Below are positions 12,561 to 23,757 of a DNA stretch of 64,000 nucleotides, piece by piece. The position numbers and the translations under genes are program-made. Source of the DNA: Vesta saturnalis (Eukaryota; Arthropoda; Insecta; Coleoptera; Lampyridae). Position 1 is the stretch's first letter. Each line of letters starts with the position of its first letter. The DNA lies in the NCBI GenBank assembly GCA_036346205.1, contig JARFJB010000400.1, forward strand, positions 5,827,001-5,891,000. The letters run 5' to 3'. Below the pieces are notes generated by a model. It searched no databases. It worked only from the letters and a program-made list of their open reading frames with translations, and had not been told where the DNA came from.

Positions 12561-12625
<65 letters not shown>
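12552..12625. repeat. (TA)n microsatellite, interrupted
   Basis: About 74 bp of TA repeats with two AATA interruptions, ending at the left terminus of the mariner-like element that starts ggtgtcccacgacg. Confidence 0.94.
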
Positions 12626-12627
<2 letters not shown>

Positions 12628-13028
12628 TGTCCCACGACGTTTTCACCGTCCAATATCCCCAAACCTGTTCCAATGACAAGTATATAATTTGGCAGTTACA
12701 AACTGTCGAAAATGATGCTTATATCTGCCATAAAAAGATTTCCGGTTTTTCCCTCATTTCCGGTCACGTGACTACAACATAACTTTTTTAAATGGTACAA
12801 CCGGTGTGACATTACAATTTTTGGTAGACGTTTCAAAAACAAATTCTACCAAATCACGTCATGATTCTTTTGTAAAATAATAATAATGTCATTAATTTTC
12901 TTATTAAATTTATTACCGTAAGTTTTTGAACTCCAATATTTAAAAAGTTGTTTGAATGTAAAAGATAACTATCTGCAATTCCAGACAATATGGCGTGTCA
13001 ACGTTTGGCATGGTTTATTTAACGGTAG

Positions 13029-13112
13029 GTTGATTGATCTCTATTTTTATGAATGAACGTTAACGGGGAAGTTGATTGATCTCTATTTTTATGAATGAAC
13101 GTTAACGGGAAA
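13029..13112 (+). repeat. 42 bp tandem duplication
   Basis: Two near-identical copies of a 42 bp unit containing gttgattgatctctattttt and gaatgaacgttaacggg, starting at 13029 and 13071. It lies inside the non-autonomous element, just upstream of the transposase remnant. Very low divergence suggests a recent duplication. Confidence 0.93.
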
Positions 13113-13129
13113 AAGACATTTGGGCTTTA

Positions 13130-13420
13130 TTCAAAGTGTTCTCCCAGAATTACGAAGATATTCCCTTAAATGAAAGGCAAACAGTGTGGTGGCAGCTAGA
13201 TGGAGCATTTCCTTACTTTTTTGCCAAGTTAGAGAATATCTTGATAGTACATTTCCTGGAAAATAGATTGGTAGAAATGGTACAATTTTGTGCCCAGCCC
13301 GTACCCTGGATATTACACCTTTGGATTTCTTTCTCTGGGGTTACTTAAAAGGTCTAGTTTATACCACACCCCCGAAAAGTGTGTTATGGTTGAAGTTGTT
13401 TCTGAAAAGTCTACCAAAGA
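13130..13420 (+). pseudogene. DD41D mariner-like transposase, C-terminal remnant
   Basis: Translation gives IPLNERQTVWWQLDGAF, containing the second catalytic Asp in WQLDGA. In the adjacent frame it gives CPARTLDITPLDFFLWGYLK, with the third Asp in PLDFFLWG, followed by GLVYTTPPKSV. The same layout (PLNERxTxWWQxDGAP ... PDLTPLDxFLWGYLK) is seen in the element at 21774-24184. Allowing for the frameshift near 13288, the distance between the two Asp residues is close to 41, as in rosa-like DD41D transposases. The N-terminus and first Asp are missing. Confidence 0.85.
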
Positions 13421-13479
13421 ATGTAATGTTACACCCGTTGTCGAGATATTGGACTGTCAAAACGTCGTCGGTCACCCTA

Positions 13480-13643
<164 letters not shown>

Positions 13644-13649
13644 GGTTAA

Positions 13650-13892
13650 TTTTTTGTTATCCCTTGTAGCCAAGGTTGCGTCATCTGACCAAAGGTAACG
13701 TTATTGGTTCTAGATATTTATAGTCAATACGGTCAACTATAAATACGTAGAATTTATGCGTCAGGAATTGTTTATATAGGGGTTTGGTTTTATTATCCCT
13801 TGTAGCCCGTAGACATTAGCTGAATAAAGGTAACGTTCTTGGTTCTACATATTTACAGTCTATACGGTCAACTATAAATACATAGAATGGGC
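13650..13892 (+). repeat. Two direct copies of a ~136 bp unit
   Basis: The unit contains ttatcccttgtagcc, then aaaggtaacgtt, ttggttcta, atatttatagtc, atacggtcaactataaatac and gtagaat. These occur in the same order from 13657 and again from 13793. Copies differ by substitutions and a small central change. No coding sense was seen. Confidence 0.85.
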
Positions 13893-14378
13893 TGGATCAG
13901 GTTTTAATCTAGAGCGTCACAGGTATTCGCAATAGCTGAGCTCCCCAGAAGTGATTTTAAACCCGTTTTCTAGCAAAAGAGCTCGATAATGGGTTTAGGC
14001 TGCCCCCGGGCGTTACTCAGCGAACAGCCCACACTCAGTATAGGTTGCTAGTCCTTCTTTTACGTTAGATTAATTGAAAAGGATTTTGGCAATAGAAATC
14101 GACAGGTATCTCATCTATTTGTATTTATAATTTGAACAGGTGTACTTTGAAATATTGAAATACTGGAACAATACTGGTTCAATCTGTACAGAAAATTGCT
14201 TTAAGAGCGCGAGTCAGGATTTTATATCTTCTCGAATAGAAGAGAAGTCTTACAAGAAATGCTGGTGTAGTAATACTACAGAGGAATGCTTACAGAGAAG
14301 TATTCTGCATGCGAAGAAGTGCAGAAGTATAGGAAAAGGCTTTCTAAGCCCCTTCAGCCGCAATCATGGATTCCCAGC
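13893..14378. other. Unassigned interval, locally GC-richer
   Basis: The part around 13900-14040 is richer in GC and contains acccgttttctagcaaaaga and gggtttaggctgcc, but no gene or known repeat was recognised. ORFs at 14140-14418 and 14286-14468 lack any recognisable motif. Confidence 0.35.
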
Positions 14379-14379
14379 A

Positions 14380-14646
14380 TACATACATACATTACGTGTA
14401 CATGCATGGTGGAATTAAGGATGGGTGTGGTCAGGATAGTATCGGAAGGAACGGAGTTAGGGTTCTGAGGGGGAAAATACTACCCCAGAATTCCGCCTAA
14501 GCAGCCGCATGTACTGTGCATATACGCAGTGACATGCCGCTGTATGTGTATGAGGAAAACCCTCTGAAAAACCTCATACAAGGTAGATGGTAATGGGAAT
14601 CGAACCCTAAGCAGGTCGTATAACTACTATGCTGCCAGCTCGATGA
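14380..14646 (-). repeat. tRNA-derived SINE-like sequence
   Basis: Read on the minus strand from 14646, it begins with an A-box-like tggcagcatagtag. About 30 bases on follows a perfect B box in agggttcgattccc. These are the internal RNA polymerase III promoter boxes of tRNA-derived SINEs. The body continues to a short simple-sequence tail (gtatgtatgtatg, seen as catacatacatac near 14382 on plus). Start and end are approximate and no target duplication was identified. Confidence 0.6.
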
Positions 14647-15039
14647 AGAAGTATAGTAAAACTTTCGCTTTTATACTTTCGTACGGAAGTGAGTTTTGGG
14701 TGAAATTAGACGCGATGTCTATTGTACATATAGAAAAGGGGGCTGGTGTGTACCCAAATGTGACTTTTGTTAACGCATTTAGATTCTGAAATGGAATAAT
14801 TTCTTGTATAAATTATTACCAGCATAATTTTAAAATAATAAAAATTAATCCATCTCACTAATTTTTATGGCTCATTACATTATCTTTCTGATCGTTGTTT
14901 TTAATGTTTGTGATTTTATTTCGAGATGGTTGGTTAAGAAGTGTTTGTGTGGTCGTCTCTTTTGGTTCCACATTAGATGGTACGGGTGATTCCGTACTTA
15001 CATTGACTTTTGGGCATCTTCGTTTGAATGGATGCATAT

Positions 15040-15384
15040 TTAACCCTTATCGTTACTGTTTGGACTTCTGTTGTGACGGCATGCTTTAGTTTCCGTAACT
15101 TCGCTTGTTAAGAAGGTATTCTCCCACCTCAACTTTCTAATAATCTCTCCTTGGTCATTATTTTCGCGATTAAGGGATTCTTCCATCTCGATGCTGGCGC
15201 TAAGGTGGCTCTCACTATGGTCATTTAATTGCTTGTTTTGTTTATTGAGTGATACGATTCCATTTTTTAGGGTGGAGATTTTTTTATGCAATTTTCGTAA
15301 GTCCTCTGTAGCTTCTGCTAACTCATTTTGTACGTCGTCCTCGATAAGCGGCAAATTCTGAATGGGCATCGTAGATAAATACAA
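15040..15384 (-). CDS. Hypothetical coiled-coil protein fragment
   Basis: I do not recognise this 114-residue reading frame with certainty. From MPIQNLPLIEDDVQNELAEA onward it is rich in Glu, Lys, Leu and Asn with heptad-like spacing (LRKLHKKISTLKNGIVSLNK), typical of a coiled coil. Further residues with sensible composition lie in another frame beyond its stop, towards 14880. Coiled-coil N-termini of this kind occur in ORF1 proteins of CR1/jockey-like retrotransposons, a reasonable guess in this TE-rich setting, but no zinc finger or esterase domain was found to confirm it. It may equally be a degenerate exon of something else. Confidence 0.35.
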   Translation of the reverse strand: MYLSTMPIQNLPLIEDDVQNELAEATEDLRKLHKKISTLKNGIVSLNKQNKQLNDHSESHLSASIEMEESLNRENNDQGEIIRKLRWENTFLTSEVTETKACRHNRSPNSNDKG

Positions 15385-15871
15385 TTACTGATACATTCGT
15401 TTTTACATACAGGTGCTGTTTGGGTTGCCTGACACTACTAATAATATTAACCGCATTTACTTTAAAAATGTTATTTGTTGTTATCGCCAAAGTTGACCTT
15501 TACTAATCTAACGGTTTGCATTTGCTTACATGGTTAACTACTACTTATTACCGTACACCTGTATGTTGTGTCCAGCTTTCCGCCATCACACTTTTAACGC
15601 CTATTTCCACAAGCTTTTACATAAAGTTCTTTGCTCACAGAGGTAAAAAAAGTGCACTTTTACTTTACGAAACGTTTCACATGCAGTGTAACACACACTT
15701 CCCATAGATCTATTACAATTGTAATAACTGGAACAACGCTGGATCCAGTGACGAAAATAACCTTCCGCTATAGGGTACGCTTAAAATAACTCAATTTTTG
15801 TTTATTCTAATTATCTAGTTTATTAATGGTAGCAACGAAAATAACAGTACTAAATACTGAATTTCACTGTA

Positions 15872-18105
15872 CAGGGTGTCCTATTTTCGATGTAATTGGG
15901 GGGTTTTAGGTATTTCCCAAATAGATAGAGTAAAATCATGGTCGGGACCCTTGGACCGATTTTTGAAACAAATTTAACAATCTAAAGAACATTTCAATAT
16001 CTCGACTTGTTTGGGAAATATAGGGTGTTTTTCGTTTTATGCCGTTTTCTTTAAAATCCCGTAACTTTTTTGTTTGTGAATATTCAAAATTTTGGTAAAA
16101 ACATCTTGTACCTTTTTTATGTGCAATTTAGTGGCGTACTCGATTTTTTCTAACTTAATTTGTTTCCGAGTTACAGACCAAAGTTGTATTTTTTTAAATG
16201 GTAACCATAGTTGGCCATGACTCCATTAATTAGAGATTTCTTTTAGCTTTCTGAAAATATATAGTTTCATATATTTATCTCGGTAAATAAGAAAATTATA
16301 AACGATTTTTTGGAAAACCCCTCTTGATCAAATCACTTATGTATAGTATAGTTTCATATATTCAAAAGGAAGTATATTACTATGCGCAGAACTTATTTTA
16401 AAACTAGATAAAAATGTCCTCATAGTATTTTATGCTATATTAAAAACTTATTGATTTAGAAAAAAATAACAACATTTTTATTTTATATCAGTTTTTTCTT
16501 ATTTTAGGTATTGTTCAAACTGATGTCCATTATGATGTAAACAAACTTCACATCGCCGCGAAATACACTCAATTGGCTTAATGAAATGAATAGATGTATG
16601 CCTTAAATCTTAAAATGTTGCCCTGGTTGAATTGACCAATTGTTCGTATGTTTCGTGGCGAGTATGTTATTTTTATTTTTTAAAAATCCCCACAAAAAGA
16701 AATCCAGTACTGAAAGATCTGGAGATCTTGCTGGCCACTGAATAGGTCCGTTATTGCCAATCCATTGATTGTTAAAGTTTCGGTTTAAGAAATCTCGGAC
16801 AAAAACAATATTATGACAAGGCGCACCATCTTGTTGAAAATAAACATTTACCCTCTGCGCTAATGGAATTTCATCTAGCAGTTGTGGAAGACAAATGTTT
16901 AATATTTCCATATACCTCTCGCCGTTAAGGTTGCCGTTAAAAATGTGGTAAACAAATCTATCCCCAAAAATAAAGCATGATACATTAAAACCAAATCTAC
17001 CTTGATTTTGGCGTGCAAATGTTACAAAATTGTTATTTTTTGACCAATATCGATTGTTGTTGCGATTAAAAATTCTTGCACTCGTAATAAGACTCTCATC
17101 AGACCAAATGATATTTCGCCCAAAATTCCTATTTTGTCTAATCTGTTCTAAATACCAATTACAAAAAATAATTCGCCGTTCTAAGTCACCATCATTAAGG
17201 TGCTGAATTACTCTTTTTATACGGAGCATAATTATATTTTTTAAGATTTTTGTACTCTTGATTTAGATACGCCAACTTCTGTTTCTATTTGTCGGCAGGA
17301 GGTATTAGGATTTTCTTCAACTCTTACTAAAACATTTATTTCGTCGTCTTGTTGGTTCATTTTGCATAATTTTTGATCCTAGGCTTCTCAAAATATCCAT
17401 AAGTTAATAGATGTTCTTTAATCTGGCGAATATATTCTTATTGGGATGTCTTCGTTCAGGGAATCTTCAATAAAGTAGCTTTATTATTTTGCGTTTTTAT
17501 AAATACTAGCATTATTAAAGTATTAAACGCACAACCTACCTATTAAAATATGCCTCTGCAGCTTGGTCTGCATTAAAATTACACTGATAGTATATGCCAA
17601 TCAACTGCCAACTAACTTTTCAAAATTTTCATACTTCGTATTATTGACAGCCATCACAAAAAAGTTATTAACTTGAATAATTAATTATTTAAGCAAAGTT
17701 TTGAAACAATAAATCTAATCACATTTACGTTTCCACCATTTATTTATACGAAACAACTGCGTGAAATGTCAAATAACTAGCAACGAATGCGTGCAGTAAA
17801 CAAAGGTTCATAGATGACTTGATCAAGAGGTATTTTTCCAAAAATCGTTTATAATTTTCTTATTCACCGTGATAAATATATGAAACTATGGTTACCATTA
17901 AAAAAATTCAACTTTGGTCTGTAACTCGGAAATGGCATAAAACGAAAAACACCTTATATTTCCCAATCAAGTCGAGATATTGAAATGTTCTTTAGATTAT
18001 TAAATTTGTTTCAAAAATCGGTCCAAGGGTCCCGACCATGATTTTACTCTATCTACTTGAGAAATACCTAAAATCCCCCAATTACATCGAAAATAGGACA
18101 CCCTG
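15872..18105 (-). mobile_element. DD41D (rosa-like) transposon with long terminal inverted repeats
   Basis: The element begins cagggtgtcctattttcgat and ends with the inverse, closing ataggacaccctg. TA dinucleotides flank it at 15870-15871 and 18106-18107. The arms remain alignable for several hundred bases (left about 15872-16335, right about 17815-18105), with an indel in the left arm. At 2,234 bp it has full-length architecture with one minus-strand transposase gene, now broken. Confidence 0.92.
16504..17480 (-). pseudogene. DD41D transposase with several frameshifts
   Basis: The intact middle is 16603-17229. It holds the first catalytic Asp in IIWSDESLI, the FNRNNNRYW stretch, the second Asp in YFQQDGAPCHN, and the third in ARSPDLSVLDFFLWGFLK. 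There are 41 residues between the second and third Asp, defining the DD41D class known from rosa elements. Upstream, other frames give PNKNIFARLK, YGYFEKPR and ENPNTSCRQIETEVGVSKSR, a helix-turn-helix region like that of the 21774-24184 element. Downstream, shifted frames give YSPRNIRTIGQFN and CEVCLHHNGHQFEQYLK, ending at the stop near 16504. At least four frame breaks make this a pseudogene. No intron is apparent at the positions used by its two relatives. Confidence 0.9.
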
Positions 18106-18107
18106 TA

Positions 18108-19955
18108 CATAACGATAAGATCTGGCAACATCGCAGGACGTTGGATGTATAGCAGAAAGCTAAAGAAATATACGATAGAAGTATGTGATGGCCGTCGGAT
18201 GTCGTCATTGTGAAAGGACATCATATAAATCGTAAAATAAAATTGGATTTATTTTATACGTTTATACGAAATATATTATAAGAGATTTGTCGAAATTTAA
18301 TATATTTTGACAAAAATTAAAATATCTTTATTATTTCTGGCGGATGCTCTAATTTCTAAAATGATAACAGTATGTGAATATTTGAATTATTGGCTTTAAT
18401 AACAATGCTGTGGGTTTTACTATTAAAATTGTTTGATAAAATTCTCTAATAAAATTATTGCATAGTTGCAATAATGCAAAAATGTTTACCTTTTAATTCA
18501 AATATACCATTTTCATTATTGGTTTTTATCAAGTTATTTTCTAATATAGTAATACTTAGATTAAATGTAATTTAATTACTATTAGGTACTGACGAAACCA
18601 GAATTTACAACCTTCAAATTCAAATTAAAATTAGTCAAGCGTATAATTCTCAAATTTCAAGTGATATTCAGTGTTGGAAACTTTGTTAAAATACCCCACC
18701 TTAGTAACACTCCGAAATAAATTAAACTTTTCTTAACAGAGAATTTCATTTCTTTTTTTCCAAATATCTTAACACAAAACATTTTAAATTAAGCAAAGCT
18801 AAAAATTGAAAAAAAAGTACATAAACATAAATTACTTTGAAATATAGCATAATCACATAACTTGGTAACCCGAATCTGATTCTATATCATAAATAATTTT
18901 CAAACTATCAAAATGGACAGTATTTCAACCGTTTTGAGAAGAAAATGTTTTTTTTCCTCCACGTTTCTTTATACTGATCATAAATCTTTGTAGCCGACCA
19001 CTTATTTTATATCAATTTAACTTTAAAGCCAATGCTTTAATATTGTGGTAAACAGTTTAAACTGTCAACCTTAACATGGTTTATCTAATTAAACTGTGCA
19101 ATAAGTATTTGCATTCACATACACCTAATCTTTCAATTCAATTATAAAATTGGATGAGATCCAAATAGTTTCATTCAAAAGTAATATTGGTATCTTGCAA
19201 ATAACTTAGGAAGTTTGAAAGTTAATAACACCAAATAGGATCATTTTTTATAAAGGATTTATTTTATATACGATCTTTCATATTGGACTTTATTTATTTA
19301 GATACAAGTAGGGGACGGGGGAACTATTTATTACCAAATATTAAACAGTAATAATAGGTAGTAGTCAGTTTTAAATTGTACAAATATTAGGCCCCGTGTG
19401 CAAATTAGTGAAGCAATATTAGGCGATACATCAAAATTATCGGAAAAATGTGTTGATTACGTGTTTCTATGGTGGTTTCAAAGGTGACAGAGGGGTGAAA
19501 ACTACGACTATACTATCCTTTTAAATATATAACTAAAAATTGCAGTTTTCGATTAAATTAATCTAAGCTTACTTAATCTCAGGGTCGTTCCTAAGGTATA
19601 TGCCGCCCGCGTGCGAAAATTTTCCCGCCCCCTAACTTCTGATTAACCATAATTTCTTTGAAGTAATCTTATCTGAAATAAAACACAGGAAATGTGAAAA
19701 AAGTAAATTGTATTTCGGAAAAGTAAGTCAGCAGGAACTTATCATAAATTAACATGAATATACTATCTATAATACTTACATTTATTAACACATTCTTATT
19801 ATCCCTTCTTCTTTCTTTGTTATAGGCTACTGCCTGTTTATTCCAAATTTGATAAGGACTCTCTCCATATTTTTACCGGTCTGCCCCTTGATCGTTTTCC
19901 TACTGGTGATTTGTCTCTTGCAACTCTTACGATCCTGTTTACTCCCATTCTTGAG
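18108..19955. other. AT-rich interval with no gene recognised
   Basis: Apart from a somewhat GC-richer patch near 19580-19640 (atatgccgcccgcgtg), which may be the 3' flank of the hAT remnant that follows, nothing recognisable was seen on either strand. Confidence 0.45.
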
Positions 19956-19961
19956 ATGCAA

Positions 19962-20231
19962 CTATACCATTCTTGTCTTCTCAGTCTTATTATGAAACAT
20001 TAAAATTTTTACTTTCCTTGCCTTTTTTAAGGCAAATTTTGAAATAATATGGAATAGATTTATAACTTCAATTGTCTTTTCTATACTAATAATAGATAAG
20101 TTTGATAACCTTTCTTGACCTATTGTTGATCGCAAATAATTTTTTATTATTTTAAGTTTCGAAAAACTCCTCTTGTCTTTAGTAACTGTTGCCGGTAATG
20201 TTAAAAAGTATCTATTAGACACCAATGACAT
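19962..20231 (-). pseudogene. hAT transposase C-terminal dimerisation region (fragment)
   Basis: The reading frame contains RYFLTLPATVTKDKRSFSKL, then KIIKNYLRSTIGQERLSNLS and IISIEKTIEV. This is the hallmark of the hAT-family C-terminal dimerisation domain, usually LTLPVTVASAERSFSKLKLIK followed by LRSTM.QERL. In intact hAT proteins the domain follows the RNase H-like catalytic core; nothing upstream (above 20231) encodes that core, so this is an isolated remnant. It is cut off next to the 5' end of the non-LTR element that starts near 20295. The usual Ala-Glu before RSFSKL reads Lys-Asp-Lys here, a sign of decay. Confidence 0.85.
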
Positions 20232-20294
20232 CCATACACGTCCCTGTCATTTTGTGTTATCCATTGGATATCCATTAGACATCAAACATAGATC

Positions 20295-21730
20295 TGCATA
20301 CCGATTCCTCAAATTACCGACCAATTGCCATCACCTCCATTTTATCTAAAATCATGGAAAAAGCCATCAATCAGCAACTGCTCACGTTACTTGAAACTAA
20401 CAAACTCCTTAGTGACCACCAATATGGGTTTAGGCAAAGTCGTTCAACAGGTGATCTTCTTTCATATGTGAGCCAAGTTTGGAACAATACAATAGAGCAG
20501 TCCGGTGAAACAGTTGTAGTCGCTTTAGATATCTCAAAGGCATTTGACCAAGTTTGGCATAAGTGTTTACTTGCCAAACTCACCTAGTTTGGGTTAAATG
20601 ATACGCTCGTCAACTGGGTTTCTAGTTTCCTTGATAAAAGACGAATACGTGTCGTATGTGATGGCTTTTTGTCAAAAGAAGTGAGCATTAACGTGTGCGT
20701 ACCACAAGGATCCGTTATAGCGCCTACACTTTTTCTGCTGTACATAAACGACCTTATTTCTTCAACAACTAACCCCATCCATTGCTTTGCTGACGATAGC
20801 ACTCTTCACTGTAGTTCATCTCAGTCTACTCATAGTAATAATCCACCTTCTATGTCAAATCAAGAAGTTAAAGCTGAAATGGCAAATTCAATCAACAAAG
20901 ACATTCAACGTATTCTCGAATGGGGAAGCAATAATCTAGTTAAATTTAATGCTAAAAAAACTCAGTATTGCCTTGTGTCCGCCAAAAAACATCGATCATT
21001 TGCTGTTGTAAGTATGAATGGCTCAGTTCTTAAGCTTTCAGACTCTATTACTCTGTTGGGTATGACGGTATCTTCAAATCTCTCATGGGTTGACCATCTT
21101 CTGTCAGTTACCAAAACAGCTGCTCGTAAAATAGGTTTTTTGTACAGATCTAAGCAGTACTTTACATCTCGACAACTCCTTCTGCTGTATAAGGCCCAAA
21201 TTCGGCCTCATCTGGAATATAATTCTCACCTCTGGGTTAGTGCTCCCCAATACGCTCTCGATATCGTTGATCGTATTCAAAAGAGAGCGATTAGGCTTAT
21301 AAATAACCCGTCCTTAACTTCTCACATACAGTCCCTTGAGCATATAAGGATGGTTTCAGTTCTTTCTTTGTATTATCGTTATTACAACGGCTATTGTGCT
21401 GCTGAATTATATTCTTTGATACCATCTCGAGCTACTTTGCGAGAAACACTCGGTTCGCTCATTCACTTCACCAGTATGCAGTACAAATCTCCACTTGTCG
21501 TACCAAACGGGCGCAATCCACATTTTTCTACACGGCTTCTAAACTCTGGAATGATCTCCCTAGTTCCTGCTTTCCTCTCACTTATGATATGAGAAAATTT
21601 AAGGTAGCTGTTCATAGGCATCTATTGGCAATTCATTATCCCTGTATCCATCTTCCTAAATGTTGCTGAGTGCTTTAGCACGATAGGCCAAATTTAGCCT
21701 GTTCAGGTTCACAGTCATAAAAAAAAGAAG
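20295..21730 (+). mobile_element. 5'-truncated non-LTR retrotransposon, copy 1 (jockey-superfamily-like)
   Basis: The reverse-transcriptase coding region begins abruptly inside the RT domain (SSNYRPIAITSILSKIME). It runs through a 3' UTR with ctgttcaggttcacagtcat to a short A-rich tail at about 21720-21730. Loss of the 5' end is the usual outcome of target-primed reverse transcription. The same family occurs at 47340-47715 and 52781-53836. Confidence 0.9.
20300..21671 (+). pseudogene. Non-LTR reverse transcriptase, stop and frameshift, FADD box intact
   Basis: RT motifs appear in order: NYRPIAITSILSK; DHQYGFRQSRSTGDLLSYVS; VVVALDISKAFDQVWHKCLL (the first catalytic Asp block); VPQGSVIAPTLFLLYINDL; and HCFADDSTLHCSS, with both Asp of the F/YADD box present. 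The C-terminal region with LLGMTVSSNLSWVDHLLS and RSKQYFTSRQLLLLYKAQIR is also present. An in-frame TAG at 20585-20587 interrupts the frame right after CLLAKLT. A one-base deletion near 21433, judged against the copy at 52781-53836, shifts the tail so the ORF ends at 21592 instead of continuing to about 21670. No endonuclease or ORF1 is present. Confidence 0.92.
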
Positions 21731-21773
21731 ACATTGAAAATTACATGGCTTTGTTTATTTAAAGAATAGTGTA

Positions 21774-22199
21774 CAGGCTGTCCCAAATTCGAGGGCAAGC
21801 ATGGGGATCTCGCTTATTATAAGAAATAGGATATAGGTTTAAATTCGGAACTTTTGCTAAATTCGATGCCGAGTAATAATCTTAAAAGAAATTTGAGCTA
21901 ACTCGAATGGATTTGGTTTTATGCTCAAAAAACTAAAAATTTCGATTTCGTTTTTCGCGTTTGGCCACATTATTAGGAATTTTCAAAATTCGATTAAACA
22001 TTATTAAGGCAACTTTTTACGCACAATACTAATACGGTATTAAAAATATTATGCGACGTTTTGTTTATTCTGAACCATCATTAGGTTTATTTTTTCTTAT
22101 CGGGGTTAAGACATATTTTTATGGCGTTGGATGGAGAATGTTATGCTGATTTTAGCAATATATAACACTTCATGGTTTGATCGACTGCGAACTAAAATA
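21774..22199 (+). repeat. Left long TIR of transposon A
   Basis: Pairs with 23758-24184 inverted; for example gcaatatataacacttcatg at its inner side matches the inverse of 23775-23805 with one change. Confidence 0.93.
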
Positions 22200-22356
22200 C
22201 TCTTAAATTAAAAACTAAATATTACATTATCACGATACCCATGAATCAAACAAAATTCAGGAGTTGGCTTTTGTCATGTCATTTTCTAATTGTAAAAAGG
22301 GTAATAACTGCAAGATCCTTCGTGTTAGTGCTTTAAAATTTGCAAGTTTCTTTAGA

Positions 22357-23506
22357 ATGTTTTCAAATTCAGAAAAACGAGACATGATAAGGATATTTTA
22401 TAGCTGTAATAGAAATAGTGTCAGAGCAGAACAAAGATATTTAGAGGAATATCCGGAGAAGCAGCAACCAAACCAGAGATATTTTTTTAAATTAGACCAA
22501 AATTTGCGAGAATTTGGATGTTTTCAGAAACCTCGAAATGCATATGGTAGCAGACTAGACAGAGATGCCGAAGAAGAAATATTTCATCAGGTACTATTTG
22601 TTAGTATTATACTAATTATAAGAATTTCCACTCACTTCACAGCTAATTTCAACCGACATTTTTTTTTGAGAGTTATGACTTTATGTTATCCATCTTAGGT
22701 TCGAGAAAATCCTTCAACATCTACCAGAGAAATAGAGCAAACTATTGAAGTGCCAAAAACGACAGTTTGGCGAGTGTTAAAGCAACACCGTTATAAACCA
22801 TTTAAGTTACACGTTAGTCAAACTCTTCGGCCTGGGGACGATATGAGACGGTTGGATTTTTGTAACCAACTTAATACCAAAATGCTGGAAAATCGCAACT
22901 TTCTCAATCAAATAATTTGGACGGATGAGTGCAATTTTTCCACTAATGGAATGTTTAATCGTAATAACGAGCACTACTGGTCCGTTGAAAATCCACGAAT
23001 TAACAGGCAAATGCGAGGACAAGGCCACCGGTCCTTTAATGTGTGAGTTGGAATCTGGAAGGATAAGCTCCTTGGGCCAAATATTTACGTCTCAACGCTA
23101 CCTCGCATTTCTAACACACGAAATGTCAGACCTTTTGGATGATGTTCCGCTAAACGAAAGATGGACTCTCTGGTGGCAAATGGACGGAGCTCCTTTTCAT
23201 AATGCTGCGATAATAAGTGGATATCTTAACGGCGAATTTCCTGATAAATGGATGGGAAATAGGGGACCACTTAGGTGGCCAGCAAGAAGTCCAGATTTAA
23301 CCCCTTTAGATTACTTCCTCTGGGGCTATTTAAAAAATATGATTTATAAGACGCCACCGCAAAATATAGAAGAACTCCAGAATAGGGTTGTTAATGAACT
23401 TCGTCAAATTCCCAGGCGAACCATTCAAAGAAGCGTAAACAATTGTAGAAGAAGAATTCGTTACTGTATTCAAGAAGAAGGAAACTTATTCGAACATTTA
23501 TTATAA
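22357..23506 (+). pseudogene. DD41D transposase with one intron, one nonsense codon and one frameshift
   Basis: The preferred start is the ATG at 22357 (MFSNSEKRDMIRIFYSC), which aligns with the start of the neighbouring element B. Exon 1 (22357-22590) ends FQKPRNAYGSRLDRDAEEEI then FHQ. A 108 bp intron (22591-22698, gtactattt...atcttag) is followed by exon 2, opening VRENPSTSTREIEQTIEVPK, a helix-turn-helix region. Catalytic residues: first Asp in IIWTDECNF, second in WWQMDGAPFHN, third in PDLTPLDYFLWGYLK, with 41 residues between the last two. A TGA at 23044-23046 replaces the Trp expected after HRSFNV, and a frameshift near 23075 follows. The C-terminus (SVNNCRRRIRYCIQEEGNLF) ends at 23506. 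The intron is inferred from splice consensus plus restored similarity to relatives. Confidence 0.9.
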
Positions 23507-23757
23507 TAATTTTGTTTGTTTGTCTGTGTAATTATTTTGTTGTTACCTATCGATAAATTTGCGTTGTCGCTATTATGACCGTGTTACATAGACCTACTTG
23601 TTTGAGTTGTTTGTTAATGTTTTTTTAAATTGTTTAAATGTTTTTATATTTTTTTGGATGTTCTAACGAGTTTAACAAATTAAATAAGTAGAACTACAGT
23701 AATTATTCCTTGCTGGATCCAAGAAGGCGGAATCTTGTTCTTCGTATTTTTCTCATT

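Larger units (their letters stand above)
12626..13479 (+). mobile_element. Short DD41D-type mariner-like element flanked by (TA)n on both sides
   Basis: The left end ggtgtcccacgacgttttca, followed by ccgtccaatatc, pairs inversely with the right end, where aacgtcgtcggtcaccctat closes the element. Similarity extends inward: caaccggtgtgacattacaa near 12800 matches the inverse of a stretch near 13425, giving a long interrupted inverted repeat. The ~850 bp body keeps only the end of the transposase gene, so it is an internally deleted, non-autonomous derivative. (TA)n arrays abut both ends. Confidence 0.85.
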
